Part shown: piece by piece, positions 1 through 5,119 of the stretch
Position numbering within the stretch: position 1 is the first letter of the stretch
Layout: every line of letters starts with the position of its first letter
Notes under the pieces: generated by a model
Databases searched by the model: none
The model's input: the letters and a program-made list of their open reading frames with translations, nothing else
Told to the model about the DNA's origin: nothing
Made by a program: the position numbers and the translations under genes
Assembly: GCA_937907975.1 (NCBI GenBank)
Contig: CALEQS010000122.1
Span: forward strand, 1-5,119
Origin: an uncultured Clostridia bacterium
GTDB taxonomy: Bacteria; Bacillota; Clostridia; Oscillospirales; Oscillospiraceae
DNA length: 5,119 bases
Direction of reading: 5' to 3'

Positions 1-882
1 GATCTGGCTGTTTTCATAGGTGGTGTAGTAATAAATGCCCTTGTCGGTGTTGCAGCAGGATGTGTAGATGGTGATCTCGTACTGGCCGTTCCCCATGTGC
101 ACACAGCCTCTCTGCTGGGCGACGGAGCCGAGAATGTGAAAGAACTGACTGACGCTCTCGCTCTCACTTTTGCCAGAGATGGAGTGCAGCTTCGCAAAGG
201 CGCAGCGCACAAAGCGGGAGGCGGAGGACAGGTCGCCGGGCATCCCCATCATGCCCATACCGCGGCTGTAGGCGTTCAGCTCCAGCTCCGGCGCGAAGTG
301 GTTTTCTGCGGGCTCAGTGCTCAGGTGCAGATAGTTGTTCAGATTGAAGAGCTGAAAGTCAAAGGGCGGATTGTTGGTCATGACGCCCACCGGGTCGTCA
401 TAGATGTGCAGACCGTCGGCCATAGGCTCCATGACAATGCTCTCCTCCCGGTCAGAGATCATCCAGTGCAGGGGAGAGGTGGGAAACTGGGTGCTGAAGG
501 GCGTGTCTGCCACATTGAGCCGTGCCAGTTTTTCCCGCGCCTCGGCAATGCTGGCACATTGGCCCAGCAGCCACGGGATGAGTTCGAAGGAGCAGACATT
601 GTCTACGCCGTCCTTGAGGGGATGATAGACCGCATTGCCTGGGAAATTCAGCCCGGCCATGCTCAGTCCTTTTTCATTGGTGGCCTCGTAATAGAGTGGG
701 TAGTTTTCCGCCACCGTCGCCATGCCGATGAGGGCGTAGTGGTGATCCAGCGGCTGGACATGGCGGAAGTGGAAGGGAAAATTGCGGGGCGTGATGGTCA
801 CTTCCTCTGCGTAGGAAAATTCGTAGTCCAGCGTTCGGCCAAAGTAGTGGTCGCGGGTGCAGTAAGTCACTGCAGTACACAT
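1..882 (-). CDS. bsh: Bile salt hydrolase (choloylglycine hydrolase), 3' end cut by the window
   Basis: This Ntn-family amidase hydrolyses the amide bond of glycine- or taurine-conjugated bile salts, releasing free bile acid and the amino acid. It has no signal peptide, so it should act in the cytoplasm. The reverse-strand frame is open from the ATG at 882 to position 1 and gives 294 residues. The family is usually about 315-330 residues, so only the last 25-35 or so are missing. It begins MCTAV, so removal of Met1 would expose the catalytic Cys2. Other family marks are FGRTLDYE (Arg16 and Asp19), AGLNFPGN (Asn79), VMTNNP (Asn170/171) and SSASRFVR (Arg223/226), matching the known Cys-Arg-Asp-Asn-Asn-Arg active-site set. 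The AYSRGMG segment (204-210) lies in the loop linked to glycine/taurine preference. The start is fixed by the Cys2 requirement and by a ribosome binding site 8 bases upstream. It is divergent from hcp. A penicillin V acylase-like member is the main alternative; the GRTLDYE and SRFVR blocks favour bile salt hydrolase. Confidence 0.92.
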   Translation of the reverse strand, partial: MCTAVTYCTRDHYFGRTLDYEFSYAEEVTITPRNFPFHFRHVQPLDHHYALIGMATVAENYPLYYEATNEKGLSMAGLNFPGNAVYHPLKDGVDNVCSFELIPWLLGQCASIAEAREKLARLNVADTPFSTQFPTSPLHWMISDREESIVMEPMADGLHIYDDPVGVMTNNPPFDFQLFNLNNYLHLSTEPAENHFAPELELNAYSRGMGMMGMPGDLSSASRFVRCAFAKLHSISGKSESESVSQFFHILGSVAQQRGCVHMGNGQYEITIYTSCCNTDKGIYYYTTYENSQI

Positions 883-890
883 AGGGGCAT

Positions 891-897
891 CCTCCTT
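891..897 (-). promoter_or_regulatory. Ribosome binding site of bsh
   Basis: On the minus strand the sequence reads AAGGAGG, ending 8 bases before the ATG at 882. This near-perfect Shine-Dalgarno sequence decides the start. A second ATG at 890-888 lies too close to the site and is out of frame, and it would not place a cysteine at position 2. Confidence 0.85.
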
Positions 898-922
898 TTT
901 TAATGTCATTTGTGTCAGTATC

Positions 923-942
923 TGCGCCGCCGTGCGGGCGCA
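923..942. promoter_or_regulatory. GC-rich inverted repeat in the bsh leader
   Basis: TGCGCC (923-928) and GGCGCA (937-942) form a six-base perfect inverted repeat with an eight-base centre. It would lie in the 5' leader of the bsh transcript, about 40 bases before the start codon. The run of seven A at 946-952 becomes U7 before the hairpin in the bsh direction, so this is not a terminator for bsh. In the plus direction the hairpin is followed by A, not U. A leader hairpin or operator is possible; function is unknown. Confidence 0.3.
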
Positions 943-959
943 TACAAAAAAATTGCTTG

Positions 960-973
960 GTTGCTTTAACAAC
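960..973. promoter_or_regulatory. Imperfect 14-bp dyad over the hcp -35 box (possible operator)
   Basis: GTTGCTTTAACAAC is a dyad of the form GTTG-N-T-N2-A-N-CAAC, with 5 of 7 positions paired. It covers the candidate hcp -35 hexamer (966-971) and lies in the predicted bsh leader. Clostridial and other anaerobe hcp genes are often controlled by Crp/FNR-family regulators such as HcpR that bind short dyads. The TTG-N6-CAA spacing here is two bases shorter than the FNR-type TTG-N8-CAA, so a standard FNR site is not claimed. A tandem TTGCTT repeat (953-958, 961-966) overlaps it. Confidence 0.35.
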
Positions 974-993
974 GGTCATCTTGTCCATATTAT
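966..993 (+). promoter_or_regulatory. Candidate sigma-70-type promoter of hcp
   Basis: TTAACA (966-971, 5 of 6 matches to TTGACA) is followed after 16 bases by TATTAT (988-993, 5 of 6 matches to TATAAT). Transcription would begin near 1000, giving a leader of about 55 bases. The -10 box shares five base pairs with the perfect TATAAT on the opposite strand (994-989), so polymerase could probably not occupy both promoters at once. Confidence 0.5.
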
Positions 994-1017
994 ATTACAA
1001 TCAGCCTGTAAAGAAAA
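989..1017 (-). promoter_or_regulatory. Candidate sigma-70-type promoter of bsh
   Basis: The minus strand carries a perfect TATAAT at 994-989. Seventeen bases upstream (1017-1012) is TTTTCT, a weak -35 box (3 of 6 matches to TTGACA). A transcript starting near 982 would have a leader of about 100 bases before the bsh ATG, crossing the dyad at 960-973, a U7 stretch and the hairpin at 923-942. The -10 assignment is reasonable. The -35 box and start point are inference, and the poor -35 may mean an activator is needed. Confidence 0.45.
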
Positions 1018-1031
1018 GCCGCTCACGCGGC
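1018..1031 (+). promoter_or_regulatory. Small hairpin in the hcp leader
   Basis: GCCGC (1018-1022) and GCGGC (1027-1031) form a perfect five-base GC stem with a TCAC loop, between the predicted hcp transcription start and the ribosome binding site. No U run follows, so it is not a terminator. It could stabilise the 5' end of the mRNA or be incidental. It also touches the weak -35 box proposed for bsh. Confidence 0.3.
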
Positions 1032-1042
1032 ATCGAAATTCT

Positions 1043-1049
1043 GGAGGAG
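1043..1049 (+). promoter_or_regulatory. Ribosome binding site of hcp
   Basis: GGAGGAG lies 5 bases before the ATG at 1055 (7 bases counting only GGAGG). It fixes the start there. The reading frame is open further upstream to an ATG at 932, but that ATG has no such site and would put the promoter and leader hairpin inside the protein. Confidence 0.85.
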
Positions 1050-1054
1050 ATCAA

Positions 1055-2644
1055 ATGAGTCACGATATGTTTTGCTTTCAGTGTGAACAGACCTCGTCCT
1101 GTGCCGGATGCACCGGCAGGGTGGGCGTCTGCGGCAAGAGCGCGGAGGTCGCCAATCTGCAGGATGAACTGACCGGAAAGCTGATCGGCCTGGCCCGGGC
1201 TTCGGACGGCAATGAGGCGGTGAATGAAGGGACTTGGGAACTGCTCATTGAGAGCTTGTTTGCAACCCTGACCAATGTCAATTTTGATGCCGCGGTGATC
1301 CGCACGCTCATTGACCGGGTCGAGAAGGAGAAAAAACGCCTGAAACCGGGCTGTACGTTCTGCGCCGATCCCTGCGGCCGCACCGGGGATTTTAATATGG
1401 CGGAACTCTGGGGCGCGGACGAGGACATCCGCAGTCTGAAATCTCTGATCCTCTTTGGCGTCCGGGGCATGGCGGCCTATGCCTGCCATGCCATGGTGCT
1501 GGGCTATACGGACGAGGCGATCAACTGGTTCTTTGCCAAGGCACTCTTCTGCGTGGGTGAGGACTGGGGAATGGACGACCTTCTGCCCGTGGTGCTGGAG
1601 GTGGGCGAAAAGAACCTCGCCTGTATGGCTCTGCTGGACAAAGCCAACACCGAGACCTTCGGCACGCCCCGGCCCACTGAGGTGCCCCTCGAGGTGGAGA
1701 AAGGCCCGTTTATCGTCATTTCCGGCCATGATCTGCTGGATCTGAAGCATCTGCTGGAGCAGACGGCGGGGAAGGGCATCAATGTCTATACCCACGGCGA
1801 AATGCTGCCCGCGCACGGCTATCCGGAGCTGAAGAAGTACCCGCATTTGAAGGGTAATTTCGGCACGGCATGGCAGAACCAGCAGAGGGAGTTTGACGCC
1901 ATTCCCGCCCCGATCCTGTTCACCACCAACTGTTTGATGCCCCCGAAGCCCAGTTATGCTGACCGGGTATTCACAACCGCGGCGGTGGGCTATCCAGAAA
2001 TGGTCCATGTGGAGCGTGATTTTACACCGGTCATCGAAAAGGCATTGGAGCTGGGCGGTTACGAGTCTGACCGTACCTTTACCGGCATCAACGGTGGCAC
2101 CAGCGTCACCACCGGCTTTGGCCATGGGGCGGTGCTGAGCGCAGCCGATCAGGTGATCGACGCGGTCAAGGCGGGGAGGATCCGCCACTTCTTCCTCGTG
2201 GGTGGCTGTGACGGTGCCCGGCCGGGACGCAACTATTACACCGAGTTCGTCAAGGCTGCACCCAAAGATACCGTCATTCTGACACTGGCCTGCGGCAAAT
2301 ACCGATTCAATGACCTGGATCTTGGCACCATCGGCGGCCTGCCCCGGCTGATGGATATTGGTCAGTGCAACGACGCTTACGGTGCCATTCAGATCGCGCT
2401 GGCGCTGGCAGATGCCTTCCACTGCACGGTCAACGAGCTGCCGCTGTCTATGGTGCTCTCCTGGTACGAGCAGAAGGCGGTGTGCATCCTGCTGACCCTG
2501 CTCCACCTTGGCATCCAGAATATCCGCCTCGGTCCGACTCTGCCCGCCTTTATCAGCCCCAATGTGCTCGCTTATCTGTCGGAGCATTATCACATCGCTC
2601 CCATCACCACCCCGGAGGAGGATCTGAAAGCACTGCTTAAATAA
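1055..2644 (+). CDS. hcp: Hydroxylamine reductase / hybrid-cluster protein (Hcp)
   Basis: Hcp is a cytoplasmic iron-sulfur protein that reduces hydroxylamine to ammonia in vitro. In E. coli it acts as a high-affinity nitric oxide reductase, so its likely role here is nitrosative stress defence. The complete protein has 529 residues, slightly shorter than the roughly 545-550 of well-studied members. The N-terminal cubane cluster cysteines are C7, C10, C19 and C26 (C-X2-C-X8-C-X6-C). All hybrid-cluster ligands can be placed by their contexts: H225 (SGHDL), E249 (THGEM), C293 (TTNCL), C385 (VGGCDG, expected persulfide), C413 (LACGKYRF), C438 (IGQCND), and E472 and K474 (WYEQKA). Another cysteine group, C100, C103 and C107 (CTFCADPC), lies in the helical region. 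No Hcr-type reductase gene is adjacent, so electrons probably come from a ferredoxin or similar carrier encoded elsewhere. It is divergent from bsh and lies 113 bases before the SDR on the same strand. Confidence 0.97.
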   Translation: MSHDMFCFQCEQTSSCAGCTGRVGVCGKSAEVANLQDELTGKLIGLARASDGNEAVNEGTWELLIESLFATLTNVNFDAAVIRTLIDRVEKEKKRLKPGCTFCADPCGRTGDFNMAELWGADEDIRSLKSLILFGVRGMAAYACHAMVLGYTDEAINWFFAKALFCVGEDWGMDDLLPVVLEVGEKNLACMALLDKANTETFGTPRPTEVPLEVEKGPFIVISGHDLLDLKHLLEQTAGKGINVYTHGEMLPAHGYPELKKYPHLKGNFGTAWQNQQREFDAIPAPILFTTNCLMPPKPSYADRVFTTAAVGYPEMVHVERDFTPVIEKALELGGYESDRTFTGINGGTSVTTGFGHGAVLSAADQVIDAVKAGRIRHFFLVGGCDGARPGRNYYTEFVKAAPKDTVILTLACGKYRFNDLDLGTIGGLPRLMDIGQCNDAYGAIQIALALADAFHCTVNELPLSMVLSWYEQKAVCILLTLLHLGIQNIRLGPTLPAFISPNVLAYLSEHYHIAPITTPEEDLKALLK

Positions 2645-2709
2645 TTGTGTAAAACAACAAATATAGCTGCGATTTTTGTGCTTTAAAACTATCTGTGCTT
2701 GTTTTTTCA

Positions 2710-2718
2710 TGCTATAAT
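2710..2718 (+). promoter_or_regulatory. Extended -10 promoter of the SDR gene
   Basis: TGCTATAAT is an extended -10 element (TG-N-TATAAT) with a perfect hexamer at 2713-2718. The 17-base-spaced -35 position (2690-2695, TATCTG) is poor, which is typical of promoters relying on the extended -10. Transcription would start near 2725, leaving a leader of about 30 bases. The SDR gene can thus be expressed independently of hcp. Confidence 0.6.
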
Positions 2719-2746
2719 AAAATCATAAATTGTTTGGAAAACCCAT

Positions 2747-2752
2747 AGGAGG
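2747..2752 (+). promoter_or_regulatory. Ribosome binding site of the SDR gene
   Basis: A perfect AGGAGG precedes two consecutive ATG codons. The spacing is 5 bases to the ATG at 2758 and 8 bases to the ATG at 2761. Either could be used, and the protein differs only by one Met. Confidence 0.85.
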
Positions 2753-2757
2753 AATTT

Positions 2758-3510
2758 ATGATGAAACAACTTGAAAATAAAATCGCGATCGTCACCGGCG
2801 GCACCCGCGGCATTGGCTTCAGCACAGTAGGGGCCTTTTTGAAGGAAGGAGCCACAGTGATCCTCTGCGGCTCCCGCCCGGAGAGCGCCGAGAAGGCCGT
2901 TGAAGCGCTGAAGGCGCAGGCTCCCGATGCAAAGGTGGAGGGCATCAGCCCCAAGCTCGGTGACTATGAGAGCGTCAAAACTGCCTTTGACGCAGTGGCG
3001 GAGAAATATGGCCGCATTGACATTCTTGTCAACAACGCCGGTATGTCCGATGCAACGCCGTTTGCGGAGTACACGCCGGAACAGTTTCAGAAGGTCATGG
3101 ATCTGAATGTGAACGGTATGTTCAACTGCACCCGGGCAGTCGTCGACCACATGACGAAGCAGGGAAGCGGTGTTATTCTGAACACCTCCTCCATGGTCAG
3201 CATCTGCGGACAGCCCAGTGGCGTGGGCTATCCGACCTCCAAGTTTGCCGTCAATGGCATGACGGTCTCGCTGGCCCGTGAGCTTGGTCCCAAGGGCATC
3301 CGCGTCAACGCGGTTGCCCCGGGCATCACCATGACCGATATGATGAAGGCTGTACCGGAGAAGGTCATTGCACCTTTGATCGCCCAGATCCCGCTGCGCC
3401 GTATTGGCCAGCCGGAGGATATTGCCAACGCCTTTGTGTTCCTCGCCTCGGAGAAGGCGTCCTATATCACCGGCGTGGTGCTGAGCGTGGACGGCATGGT
3501 CAGAACGTAA
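2758..3510 (+). CDS. Short-chain dehydrogenase/reductase, BaiA/FabG-like (candidate hydroxysteroid dehydrogenase)
   Basis: This is a classical SDR of 250 residues, the usual length, that should interconvert an alcohol and a ketone using NAD(P)(H) in the cytoplasm. The Rossmann glycine motif TGGTRGIG is at 13-20, NNAG at 92-95, and the catalytic set is Asn117, Ser145, Tyr158 and Lys162 (YPTSK). The PG motif is at 188-189. From memory it shares several blocks with BaiA-type 3-alpha-hydroxysteroid dehydrogenases: TGGTRGIGF, SGVGYP-SK, RV-VAPG, and an SVDG-x2-R C-terminus. FabG-type 3-oxoacyl-ACP reductases share some of these, so the substrate is open. Ser39-Arg40 after the second strand suggests NADPH rather than NADH. 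Lys66 occupies the place where an Asp usually contacts the adenine. It follows hcp on the same strand but has its own promoter, and a terminator follows. A bile-acid role is inferred from the nearby bsh only. SDR function is secure; the specific reaction is not. Confidence 0.93.
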   Translation: MMKQLENKIAIVTGGTRGIGFSTVGAFLKEGATVILCGSRPESAEKAVEALKAQAPDAKVEGISPKLGDYESVKTAFDAVAEKYGRIDILVNNAGMSDATPFAEYTPEQFQKVMDLNVNGMFNCTRAVVDHMTKQGSGVILNTSSMVSICGQPSGVGYPTSKFAVNGMTVSLARELGPKGIRVNAVAPGITMTDMMKAVPEKVIAPLIAQIPLRRIGQPEDIANAFVFLASEKASYITGVVLSVDGMVRT

Positions 3511-3523
3511 ACGATCACATTGT

Positions 3524-3562
3524 AAAAACAGCTGGAGTTCATTTGAACTCCAGCTGTTTTTT
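3524..3562. terminator. Strong bidirectional intrinsic terminator
   Basis: A perfect 17-base stem (3524-3540 with 3545-3561) encloses the loop ATTT. The core is CAGCTGGAGTTC. On the plus strand the stem ends in T6 (3557-3562), ending the SDR transcript 13 bases after its stop codon. On the minus strand the A5 at 3524-3528 becomes U5, ending the permease transcript, whose stop codon lies a few bases away (3570-3568). One element thus serves both convergent genes. Confidence 0.95.
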
Positions 3563-3567
3563 GCTCT

Positions 3568-5119
3568 TTATTCGATGGATTTCAGCGATTCCGCCATGTC
3601 GATCTTATTGATCTTCCGCCGCAGGATCAGGTCAGTGGCGATGCTGAACAGAAGTACCATCGCCACAGTCAGCAGGAAGCTGAGCGGCTTGATCACACAC
3701 TTGAAGCTCACCATATCCACCTGGATCTGTCCCATGACGAACCGGTGGAGAATGACGCCCAGCGGCAGGCCGAACACGATGCCCATGCCGCACAGGATGA
3801 TGTTCTCCCGGAATACATAGGCCCCGGTCTCCCGGCGGTGGAAGCCAAGCACTTTGATGGTGGCGATCTCACGCACCCGCTCGGAGATATTGATGTTGCC
3901 CAGATTGAACAGCACGATGAAAGCCAGTGCCGCCGCGCTGGCCAGCACCAGGGCCACCACATAGTCAAGGCTGACCATCATCTTGTCGATGAGGTTCCGC
4001 GTGTCCGTGATCACGGTGACGCTGGCTACGCCGTCGGTGTTGGCAAAGTCGGTAGACAGGGCGTATTCATCCTGTCCGTCCTGCACCTGCACCAGCAGGG
4101 TCTTGGGCTCGTAGGCACCGAATACATCGGCATAGGTGCTGCCGCTCAGGTAGACGTAGTTCTGGACGTAGTTCTCTGCCAGACCGACCACCTTGACCTG
4201 ACCGCGCTCGGTATCGGAGATGGAAATGGTCACCGTGTCGCCCACCTGCACCCCGGTGAGCTTGGCCAGCTTCTGGGTGATGACGGCCTCGCCGGTGCCC
4301 GGATAGGAAACTGCCTCACCGTTCAGATGCAGATCAATGAGCTGGGTGAGCCGGGCATCATTGGAGGCCACAAAGTAGACGGATTTTGTCGCGTCAGGGC
4401 CGGTCAGCTCACCGGCGGACATCTGCGCCACCGCGTCGGTCTTGATCTCATCGCTCAGATCGTCCTCCACCTGCTTCTGCCAGCTCTTTTCGATGGGGTC
4501 GGTGGTGGTGACGCTCATGTCGTACTTCTGAATGTCGTCAAACTGATAGTTGCCGATCCCGGCGACAGAGTCCTCGATGCCGAAACCGGTCAGCACCAGC
4601 GCCGTGCATCCCGCAATGCCCAGGATCATCATGATCATGCGCTTTTTAAAGCGGAAGATGTTGCGCAGGGACACCTTGTGCAGAAATTTCAGCCGTTTCC
4701 AGAACCAGCCCCAGCGCTCCAGCAGGATGCGTTTTCCGGCGGCAGGAGTCTTGGGCCGGATCAGATCGGCGGGGGTGCTGCGCATCTCGTGGCGGCAGGC
4801 CAGCCACGTTACCCCGGCGGAGCAGAGCAGGCTGGCCGCCAGAGACAGTGCCAGCAGCCACCAGTGATAGACGCAGATGTAGCCGGGCATATTGTAGAGC
4901 ATTTTGTAGGCTGTCCAGATGACGAGCGGGAAGAGCCAGCCGCCGAGGAAGAATCCTGCCAGACAGCCGATCACCGCCGCACTGCCGGAATAAATGAGGT
5001 ACTTGGCGAGAATGGAGCCCCGGCTGTAGCCCAGTGCACGGAGCGTGCCGATCTGGGTGCGGTCGTCGTCGATCATGCGGGTCATGGTGGTGGAGCATAC
5101 CAGTGCGGCGATCAGGAAG
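3568..5119 (-). CDS. Large FtsX/MacB-type ABC transporter permease, 5' end cut by the window
   Basis: The C-terminal 516 residues of an integral membrane permease are visible. The frame is open to the right edge: residues FLIAALVCSTT precede the first ATG in the window (5085), and that ATG falls just after a membrane helix with no ribosome binding site, so it is internal. Counting from the edge, hydrophobic segments lie at about 1-11, 39-72, 86-107, 162-179, 383-405, 438-458 and 477-499. A hydrophilic stretch at about 190-380 fits an extracytoplasmic MacB periplasmic-core-like domain. Two copies of an FtsX-type cytoplasmic motif are visible, around DRTQIGTLRALGYS and SERVREIATIKVLGF, so the protein has duplicated FtsX domains as in the 1000-plus-residue permeases of Firmicutes. 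These work with a separate ATPase, which is not in the window and may lie upstream, beyond 5119. The substrate is unknown; peptides, lipids or envelope stress functions are all possible. Confidence 0.9.
   Translation of the reverse strand, partial: FLIAALVCSTTMTRMIDDDRTQIGTLRALGYSRGSILAKYLIYSGSAAVIGCLAGFFLGGWLFPLVIWTAYKMLYNMPGYICVYHWWLLALSLAASLLCSAGVTWLACRHEMRSTPADLIRPKTPAAGKRILLERWGWFWKRLKFLHKVSLRNIFRFKKRMIMMILGIAGCTALVLTGFGIEDSVAGIGNYQFDDIQKYDMSVTTTDPIEKSWQKQVEDDLSDEIKTDAVAQMSAGELTGPDATKSVYFVASNDARLTQLIDLHLNGEAVSYPGTGEAVITQKLAKLTGVQVGDTVTISISDTERGQVKVVGLAENYVQNYVYLSGSTYADVFGAYEPKTLLVQVQDGQDEYALSTDFANTDGVASVTVITDTRNLIDKMMVSLDYVVALVLASAAALAFIVLFNLGNINISERVREIATIKVLGFHRRETGAYVFRENIILCGMGIVFGLPLGVILHRFVMGQIQVDMVSFKCVIKPLSFLLTVAMVLLFSIATDLILRRKINKIDMAESLKSIE

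Larger units (their letters stand above)
2645..2757 (+). other. AT-rich spacer between hcp and the SDR gene
   Basis: This 113-base gap is clearly AT-rich compared with the genes on each side. I see no stable hairpin followed by a U run, so hcp transcripts may read through into the SDR gene. It contains the extended -10 promoter and the ribosome binding site of the SDR gene, listed separately. Confidence 0.6.

Noticed and set aside
97..903. A 268-codon open frame on the plus strand opposite bsh
   Set aside because: It is a shadow of the bile salt hydrolase frame, which has a catalytic Cys2, family motifs and a strong ribosome binding site.
946..973. Possible attenuator in the bsh leader (dyad 973-960 followed by U7)
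   Set aside because: The stem is only about four stable base pairs with mismatches, and it is seven bases from the U run, so it is too weak for an intrinsic terminator.
932..1054. N-terminal extension of Hcp by 41 residues from the ATG at 932
   Set aside because: It has no Shine-Dalgarno sequence, it would translate through the promoter and leader hairpin, and family members start only a few residues before the first cluster cysteine.
2645..2700. Terminator after hcp
   Set aside because: The short complementary stretches around 2654-2680 are AT-rich and mismatched, with no stable stem directly before a T run.
1001..2710. A 569-codon open frame on the minus strand opposite the whole hcp gene
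   Set aside because: It mirrors hcp in a GC-rich gene, has no recognisable domains and no good ribosome binding site, whereas the plus-strand protein has all Hcp ligands in order.
5083..5085. ATG at 5085 as the start of the permease
   Set aside because: The frame continues upstream to the window edge with a membrane helix, there is no ribosome binding site, and FtsX motifs begin immediately, so this Met is internal.
4646..5098. A 150-codon minus-strand frame overlapping the permease in another frame
   Set aside because: It is arginine- and histidine-rich out-of-frame translation without membrane helices; the permease frame carries the conserved FtsX motifs.

Overview
The window looks like a chromosomal segment of a gut-dwelling, strictly anaerobic Firmicute, probably an Oscillospiraceae/Clostridia relative. 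This is inferred from three things: a bile salt hydrolase, a clostridial-type hybrid-cluster protein and a very large FtsX-type permease; the GC-rich third codon positions; and strong AGGAGG ribosome binding sites. No species can be named from sequence alone.

Layout. (1) Positions 1-882, minus strand: the first 294 residues of a bile salt hydrolase (choloylglycine hydrolase family). It runs off the left edge and probably lacks only its last few dozen residues. (2) Positions 883-1054: a compact divergent regulatory region. It holds candidate promoters for both flanking genes whose -10 boxes overlap on opposite strands, a 14-bp dyad on the hcp -35 box, and two GC-rich hairpins. (3) Positions 1055-2644, plus strand: a complete hybrid-cluster protein / hydroxylamine reductase (hcp) with every expected hybrid-cluster ligand present. 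(4) Positions 2645-2757: an AT-rich spacer with an extended -10 promoter and no convincing terminator. (5) Positions 2758-3510, plus strand: a complete 250-residue short-chain dehydrogenase/reductase. By memory comparison it resembles BaiA-type hydroxysteroid dehydrogenases and FabG-type reductases. (6) Positions 3524-3562: a strong bidirectional terminator between convergent genes. (7) Positions 3568-5119, minus strand: the C-terminal 516 residues of a large MacB/FtsX-type ABC transporter permease whose start lies beyond the right edge.

How the genes may relate. Bsh deconjugates bile salts in the cytoplasm. Hcp handles nitric oxide or hydroxylamine stress. The SDR might oxidise or reduce a hydroxyl/keto group, possibly on a steroid, which would give a small bile-acid set with bsh, but its substrate cannot be read from sequence. 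The divergent bsh/hcp arrangement could give shared control. The permease is separated by the terminator and converges on the other genes, so it is probably an independent unit. I see no mobile element, RNA gene, CRISPR array or clearly new system. The most interesting points are the overlapping divergent promoters, the BSH/SDR proximity and an altered cofactor-site residue in the SDR.
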